Both the position numbers and the translations under genes were made by a program. Under the pieces are notes generated by a model. That model saw only the letters and a program-made list of their open reading frames with translations, was not told where the DNA came from and did no database searches. From contig CAAGPV010000024.1 in the NCBI GenBank assembly GCA_900771975.1, forward strand, positions 12,205 to 76,204: a DNA stretch of 64,000 bases, read 5' to 3'. Positions 60,014-64,000 of the stretch are shown one piece after another (position 1 is the stretch's first letter; each line of letters starts with the position of its first letter). The stretch is from an uncultured Prevotella sp. (lineage in GTDB: Bacteria > Bacteroidota > Bacteroidia > Bacteroidales > Bacteroidaceae).

Positions 60014-60532
60014 TTATTCAGGACGCTCGCCTAAAGTCTTCAGCACACCATGAATGGTGTTTGCACCTGACTGAAGAGAAGAAACAACATTCTTAACAGG
60101 TGATTGTAACAATGCAACAACATCTGCAATAACTTCGTTCTTACTCTTGAGAGCTGCAAGCTCTTCTAACTTATCTGCACCAACATAGATACTCTCTTCT
60201 GCATAAGCTGCTTTAAGAGATGGGATACCTTCCTTTTTATATTCCTTTAGTAACTTAGCTGGTTTATTGGCAACATCTGAAAAAATTACAGCTGTATTGC
60301 CTTTAAGAGAGCTATACAAAGGTTCGAAATCAACATCTGAAGCCTCGAAAGCCTTATGAAGAAGCTTATTCTTCACAACAACCATTTTGACTTCATTCTT
60401 GAAGCACTTACGACGAAGTTCACTTGTAGCACCCGCATTTAACCCAGTAACATCTACCAAGTAGAAATGAGGATATTGTTTCAACTTCTCGCCAAGTTCT
60501 ACAATAATTGTATCTTTTACTTCTTTTTTCAT
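60014..60532 (-). CDS. rplJ: Ribosomal protein L10
   Basis: A 172-residue stalk base that binds 23S rRNA and the L7/L12 dimers. MKKEVKDTIIVELGEKLKQY opens it; the C-terminal helix ending LQSGANTIHGVLKTLGERPE is the L12-binding part. 19 bp after rplA. Confidence 0.97.
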   Translation of the reverse strand: MKKEVKDTIIVELGEKLKQYPHFYLVDVTGLNAGATSELRRKCFKNEVKMVVVKNKLLHKAFEASDVDFEPLYSSLKGNTAVIFSDVANKPAKLLKEYKKEGIPSLKAAYAEESIYVGADKLEELAALKSKNEVIADVVALLQSPVKNVVSSLQSGANTIHGVLKTLGERPE

Positions 60533-60551
60533 TTTTACCTAACTTTTAGAG

Positions 60552-61244
60552 TTATTCAACTGATTTTGGATCAATCTTGATACCTCTACTCATGGTACTC
60601 GAAATAAAGATACTCTTAATGTAGGTACCTTTAGCTGCAGCAGGCTTCAATTTGATTACAGTAGATATAAACTCTTTTGCATTACCAGAAATTTGTTCAG
60701 GCGTCATACTAACCTTACCAATAGAAGTATGAATAATTCCTGCCTTATCTACTTTAAAATCAATTTTGCCTTGTTTAACTTCTTTTACTGCTTTAGCAAC
60801 GTCCATCGTAACAGTACCACTCTTAGGGTTTGGCATCAAACCACGAGGACCAAGCACACGACCCAAAGGACCAACTTTGCCCATACAAGAAGGCATAGTA
60901 ATGATTACATCAACATCCGTCCAACCACTTTTGATCTTTTCTATATATTCATCAAGACCTACATAGTCAGCACCGGCTTCCTTAGCGGCAGCTTCTTGAT
61001 CGGGAGTACAAAGGCATAACACACGAGTAACCTTACCAGTACCATTAGGTAAAGAAACAACGCCACGAACCATTTGGTTTGCCTTACGTGGATCAACACC
61101 TAACCGAACATCAATGTCAAGAGAAGCATCAAATTTAGTAGTTGTAATCTCCTTAACTAATTTTGAAGCTTCATCCAATGTGTATACCTTCCCTGCTTCA
61201 ACCTTTTCAGCTACTGATTTTTGATTTTTTGTCAGTTTACTCAT
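60552..61244 (-). CDS. rplA: Ribosomal protein L1
   Basis: A 230-residue L1 stalk protein that guides E-site tRNA release and, in E. coli, represses the L11-L1 mRNA. VRLGVDPRKANQMVRGVVSL, MGKVGPLGRVLGPRGLMPNP and the end SSTMSRGIKIDPKSVE are diagnostic. 19 bp after rplK. Confidence 0.98.
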   Translation of the reverse strand: MSKLTKNQKSVAEKVEAGKVYTLDEASKLVKEITTTKFDASLDIDVRLGVDPRKANQMVRGVVSLPNGTGKVTRVLCLCTPDQEAAAKEAGADYVGLDEYIEKIKSGWTDVDVIITMPSCMGKVGPLGRVLGPRGLMPNPKSGTVTMDVAKAVKEVKQGKIDFKVDKAGIIHTSIGKVSMTPEQISGNAKEFISTVIKLKPAAAKGTYIKSIFISSTMSRGIKIDPKSVE

Positions 61245-61263
61245 TTTTTAATTGAAGTTTAAA

Positions 61264-61704
61264 TTATTTACCAGGGAAGTCCCCTTTAACAGTAATACCC
61301 ATACTACGAGCAGTACCAGCTACCAATTTCATTGCAGATTCAACTGTAAAACAATTCAAATCAGGCAACTTATCTTCGGCTATAGCTTTAACTTGTTCCC
61401 AAGTAACGGATGCAACTTTTTTACGATTTGGTTCTCCAGAACCGCTCTTAACCTTAGCAGCTTCTAGCAACTGCACTGCAGCAGGTGGAGTTTTAATAAC
61501 AAAGCTGAAAGACTTATCTGTGTAATAAGTAATTACAACAGGTAAAACCTTACCGGCCTTATTCTGGGTGCGGGCATTAAATTCCTTACAGAAACCCATA
61601 ATGTTAATTCCCTTAGAACCTAATGCAGGCCCAACGGGGGGTGAAGGATTTGCAGCGCCACCTTTAATCTGTAATTTGATTAATCCAGCAACTTCTTTAG
61701 CCAT
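61264..61704 (-). CDS. rplK: Ribosomal protein L11
   Basis: A 146-residue protein of the GTPase-associated centre. KLQIKGGAANPSPPVGPALG with the thiopeptide-contact prolines intact, and GTARSMGITVKG at the end. 59 bp after nusG. Confidence 0.98.
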   Translation of the reverse strand: MAKEVAGLIKLQIKGGAANPSPPVGPALGSKGINIMGFCKEFNARTQNKAGKVLPVVITYYTDKSFSFVIKTPPAAVQLLEAAKVKSGSGEPNRKKVASVTWEQVKAIAEDKLPDLNCFTVESAMKLVAGTARSMGITVKGDFPGK

Positions 61705-61763
61705 TTCTTTTGTTAATATTAAAATGTAAAACTATCTAGAAGATCAATATCCGTAACAATATA

Positions 61764-62309
61764 CTAATCTTCTTTTGTAACTTGCCCAAAACTTAATTCC
61801 AAAGGATTTTGACGGCCAAAAATAGTAACCATCACCTTCAACTTGTGCTTCTCGGTATTAACTTCTTCAATTACACCATGAAAACCGCTAAAGGGACCAT
61901 CTGCAACCTTTACAGATTCACCAACTTCAAATGGAATATCAATATTCTCTTCTAATTCAGAATCTTCTGAATTTCCAAGAAGACGATTAACATCTGATTG
62001 ACGAATCGGGCTAGGATGGCTCATTCCACCTAAGAAACCTAAAACATTAGGCATAAATCGCAAAGTTGAAGCAACTTCCGATTCCATAATAGCTTCAACA
62101 AGAACATAGCCTGGAAGACTTAACTTCTCCTTAACTACTCTCTTACCATTACGCAAAGCAGCTATTTTTTCTGTAGGCAATAAAACCTGAAAAACATATT
62201 GAGCTAACTTCTCATTATGAGAAATCTCGTTTTCAATATATTCCTTAACCTTAGCTTCTTTACCACTAATAGCGCGGAGCACATACCATTTCTTTTCTGT
62301 ATCAGCCAT
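61764..62309 (-). CDS. nusG: Transcription antitermination/termination factor NusG
   Basis: A 181-residue NusG. The N-terminal NGN domain (KWYVLRAISGKEAKVKEYIE) covers about 1-115, and the KOW domain is at about 125-165 (EVGESVKVADGPFSGFHGVI). It joins transcription to translation through RNA polymerase and S10. 12 bp after secE. Confidence 0.97.
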   Translation of the reverse strand: MADTEKKWYVLRAISGKEAKVKEYIENEISHNEKLAQYVFQVLLPTEKIAALRNGKRVVKEKLSLPGYVLVEAIMESEVASTLRFMPNVLGFLGGMSHPSPIRQSDVNRLLGNSEDSELEENIDIPFEVGESVKVADGPFSGFHGVIEEVNTEKHKLKVMVTIFGRQNPLELSFGQVTKED

Positions 62310-62321
62310 TTCCCTAATGAA

Positions 62322-62513
62322 TTAACCTGGATAAACAAATGCCATTATGTGTTTAAACACAAAATCCATAACAAAGACCACAAGAGCAATGACAAGGGAA
62401 GCAGATAATACAATCATTGCACTGTGCGTAAGTTCGGCACGTGTAGGCCAAGTAGTCTTATGTGCAAGTTCATTATAGCAAGACTTGCAATAATTTGTTA
62501 TCTTATTAAACAT
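62322..62513 (-). CDS. secE: Protein translocase subunit SecE
   Basis: A 63-residue short-form SecE with one membrane helix at about 30-55 (SAMIVLSASLVIALVVFVMD) and the amphipathic start with ELAHKTTWPTRAEL, which clamps SecY. It is 14 bp after the tRNA-Trp gene, in the conserved tuf-trnW-secE-nusG order. Confidence 0.95.
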   Translation of the reverse strand: MFNKITNYCKSCYNELAHKTTWPTRAELTHSAMIVLSASLVIALVVFVMDFVFKHIMAFVYPG

Positions 62514-62529
62514 ATTATCTTATCTTTGG

Positions 62530-62602
62530 CACGGGTTGAAAGACTCGAACTCTCGACACCTGGTTTTGGAGACCAGTGCTCTACCAACTGAGCTAAACCC
62601 GT
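62530..62602 (-). tRNA. tRNA-Trp (anticodon CCA)
   Basis: A 73-nt cloverleaf: 7-bp acceptor stem ACGGGTT/AACCCGT, anticodon loop CTCCAAA with anticodon CCA, T-arm with GTTCGAGTC, discriminator G. The next three bases read CCA. It sits between tuf and secE as in many Bacteroidetes. Confidence 0.97.
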
Positions 62603-62603
62603 A

Positions 62604-62641
62604 AATATTCTCCCACTCCCTTTTGAAGCGGGAGAAATATT
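62604..62641 (-). other. Hairpin between tuf and tRNA-Trp
   Basis: Stem of 11-12 bp with one bulge (62604-62614 with 62630-62641), directly against the tRNA 5' end. No T tract follows. It may be a processing signal or partial terminator between tuf and the tRNA. Confidence 0.6.
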
Positions 62642-62658
62642 ATTATTTTAGTTACTGA

Positions 62659-63855
62659 TTACTTAATATCGTCTAAGAGTGCAGTAATCTGACCAGAACC
62701 TACAGTTCTACCACCTTCACGGATAGCGAAACGGAGGCCTTCGTTCAAAGCAACTTTGTAAATCAATTCAACTTCAATCTCAACATTGTCACCTGGCATT
62801 ACCATTTCAACGCCTTCAGGAAGTTTGATTTCACCGGTACAGTCCATTGTACGAAGATAGAACTGAGGACGATATTTGTTACCGAATGGAGTATGACGGC
62901 CACCCTCTTCTTTCTTCAACACATAGATAGATGCTTTGAAGTGATCATGAGGAGTAATTGCACCCGGATGTACAACTACCATACCACGTTTTACTTCATC
63001 TTTATCGATACCGCGAAGCAACAAACCTACATTATCACCAGCTTCACCTTCTGGCAAAGTTTTACGGAACATTTCAACACCGGTAATAGTAGACTTCTTA
63101 TCTTCACCAAGACCAAGAAGCTGAACTTCATCGCCAATCTTACAACGACCAGTCTCAATACGACCTGTAGCAACAGTTCCACGACCAGTAATTGAGAAGA
63201 CGTCCTCAACAGGCATCAAGAAAGGCTTATCAACCTCACGTGTTGGTTCTTGAATCCATTCATCAACGGTGTCCATCAATTTAGCTACAGATTCAACCCA
63301 TTTATCAACTCCATTCAAAGCACCAAGAGCAGATCCACGGATAATAGGAGTATCTTCCTCGTAGCCATATTGTTCAAGAATTTCGCGAACTTCCATCTCA
63401 ACGAGTTCAAGCATTTCCTCGTCATCAACCATATCGCATTTATTCAAGAAAACTACCAAACGAGGTACATTTACCTGACGAGCCAAAAGCACGTGCTCAC
63501 GAGTTTGTGGCATCGGACCATCAGTTGCAGCAACAACCAAGATTGCACCATCCATCTGAGCAGCACCAGTAACCATGTTCTTTACATAGTCAGCGTGACC
63601 CGGGCAATCCACATGCGCATAGTGACGCTTAGCGGTTTCGTACTCTATATGAGCAGTATTAATAGTAATACCACGCTCTTTCTCTTCAGGTGCATTATCA
63701 ATCTGATCGAAAGACTTTACTTCCTCAGCGGTACCAAGTTTCTCATTCAGAACTTTAGAGATGGCAGCCGTAAGAGTGGTTTTACCGTGGTCAACGTGAC
63801 CAATTGTACCAATGTTTACATGCGGTTTGGTGCGCACGAATTCTTCTTTAGCCAT
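62659..63855 (-). CDS. tuf: Elongation factor Tu
   Basis: A 398-residue GTPase that delivers aminoacyl-tRNA. G1 GHVDHGKTTL is at about 19-28, with DCPGHADYV (G3) and NKCDMVD (G4). The C-terminal barrels end in GGRTVGSGQITALLDDIK. Cotranscribed with the tRNA-Thr gene upstream, since no promoter lies between. Confidence 0.98.
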   Translation of the reverse strand: MAKEEFVRTKPHVNIGTIGHVDHGKTTLTAAISKVLNEKLGTAEEVKSFDQIDNAPEEKERGITINTAHIEYETAKRHYAHVDCPGHADYVKNMVTGAAQMDGAILVVAATDGPMPQTREHVLLARQVNVPRLVVFLNKCDMVDDEEMLELVEMEVREILEQYGYEEDTPIIRGSALGALNGVDKWVESVAKLMDTVDEWIQEPTREVDKPFLMPVEDVFSITGRGTVATGRIETGRCKIGDEVQLLGLGEDKKSTITGVEMFRKTLPEGEAGDNVGLLLRGIDKDEVKRGMVVVHPGAITPHDHFKASIYVLKKEEGGRHTPFGNKYRPQFYLRTMDCTGEIKLPEGVEMVMPGDNVEIEVELIYKVALNEGLRFAIREGGRTVGSGQITALLDDIK

Positions 63856-63927
63856 AGCTTTTCTTTTTATTTAATATTAAATGAATAATCTGTGCTAATA
63901 TTTGTTTTGTACACTAAATAAAAGCAG

Positions 63928-63999
<72 letters not shown>

Positions 64000-64000
64000 A

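Overview
The window reads as chromosomal DNA from a Bacteroidales bacterium, most likely of the Prevotella group (genus not proven). Three things point there. Most promoters match the Bacteroidetes sigma-ABfr type, TTTG-N19/20-TAnnTTTG; seven complete examples are visible (upstream of the metE-like gene, fba, the GH43 gene, the CE2 esterase, gdhA, the AraC-type gene and the LRR gene). Shine-Dalgarno sequences are weak. The gene content includes a type IX secretion PorT-like protein, DUF3467, a BspA-type leucine-rich repeat protein, poly-Asp lipoproteins and a stand-alone AICAR transformylase.

Positions 1-29000 are a mixed housekeeping and accessory half. In order they hold: a metE-like gene cut by the window edge and a divergent Lrp/AsnC regulator; decayed exported-protein genes; a 55-residue ferredoxin; a PorT-like protein; a 5'-nucleotidase split over two genes; rplS (L19) followed by a 22-bp tandem repeat array; a lipoprotein and a small HTH-like protein; AICAR transformylase; an hpt-adk-obg-pgeF operon with divergent nnr; class II aldolase; aquaporin; a GH43 enzyme and a CE2 acetyl esterase flanking a membrane-anchored MutS-like ATPase; a large receiver/PPDK_N fusion; gdhA-rlpA; a glycine-zipper lipoprotein; and an AraC-type protein with a membrane-embedded N-terminus.

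Positions 29000-46850 are the ribosomal S10-spc-alpha supercluster, all on the minus strand: rpsL-rpsG-fusA-rpsJ through rplQ, 34 genes including the short rpmD and rpmJ. An extra promoter splits off rpsM-rpsK-rpsD-rpoA-rplQ. Between secY and infA, where many relatives carry map, there is only a terminator-like hairpin. L23 carries an insertion of about 50 residues.

Positions 46875-51066 are an accessory island: a DUF3467 protein, a second 22-bp repeat array, a 74-residue peptide gene, and a 1027-residue secreted LRR protein whose mRNA has a structured leader of about 165 nt. Positions 51150-64000 are the rpoC-rpoB-rplL-rplJ-rplA-rplK-nusG-secE-tRNA-Trp-tuf-tRNA-Thr block, again on the minus strand.

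The best candidates for undescribed biology are the receiver/PPDK_N fusion without a phosphohistidine domain, the LRR protein with its downstream peptide and bistable-looking leader, the two 22-bp repeat arrays, the transmembrane MutS-like ATPase and the L23 insertion. No CRISPR array, transposase, integrase or prophage gene was seen.
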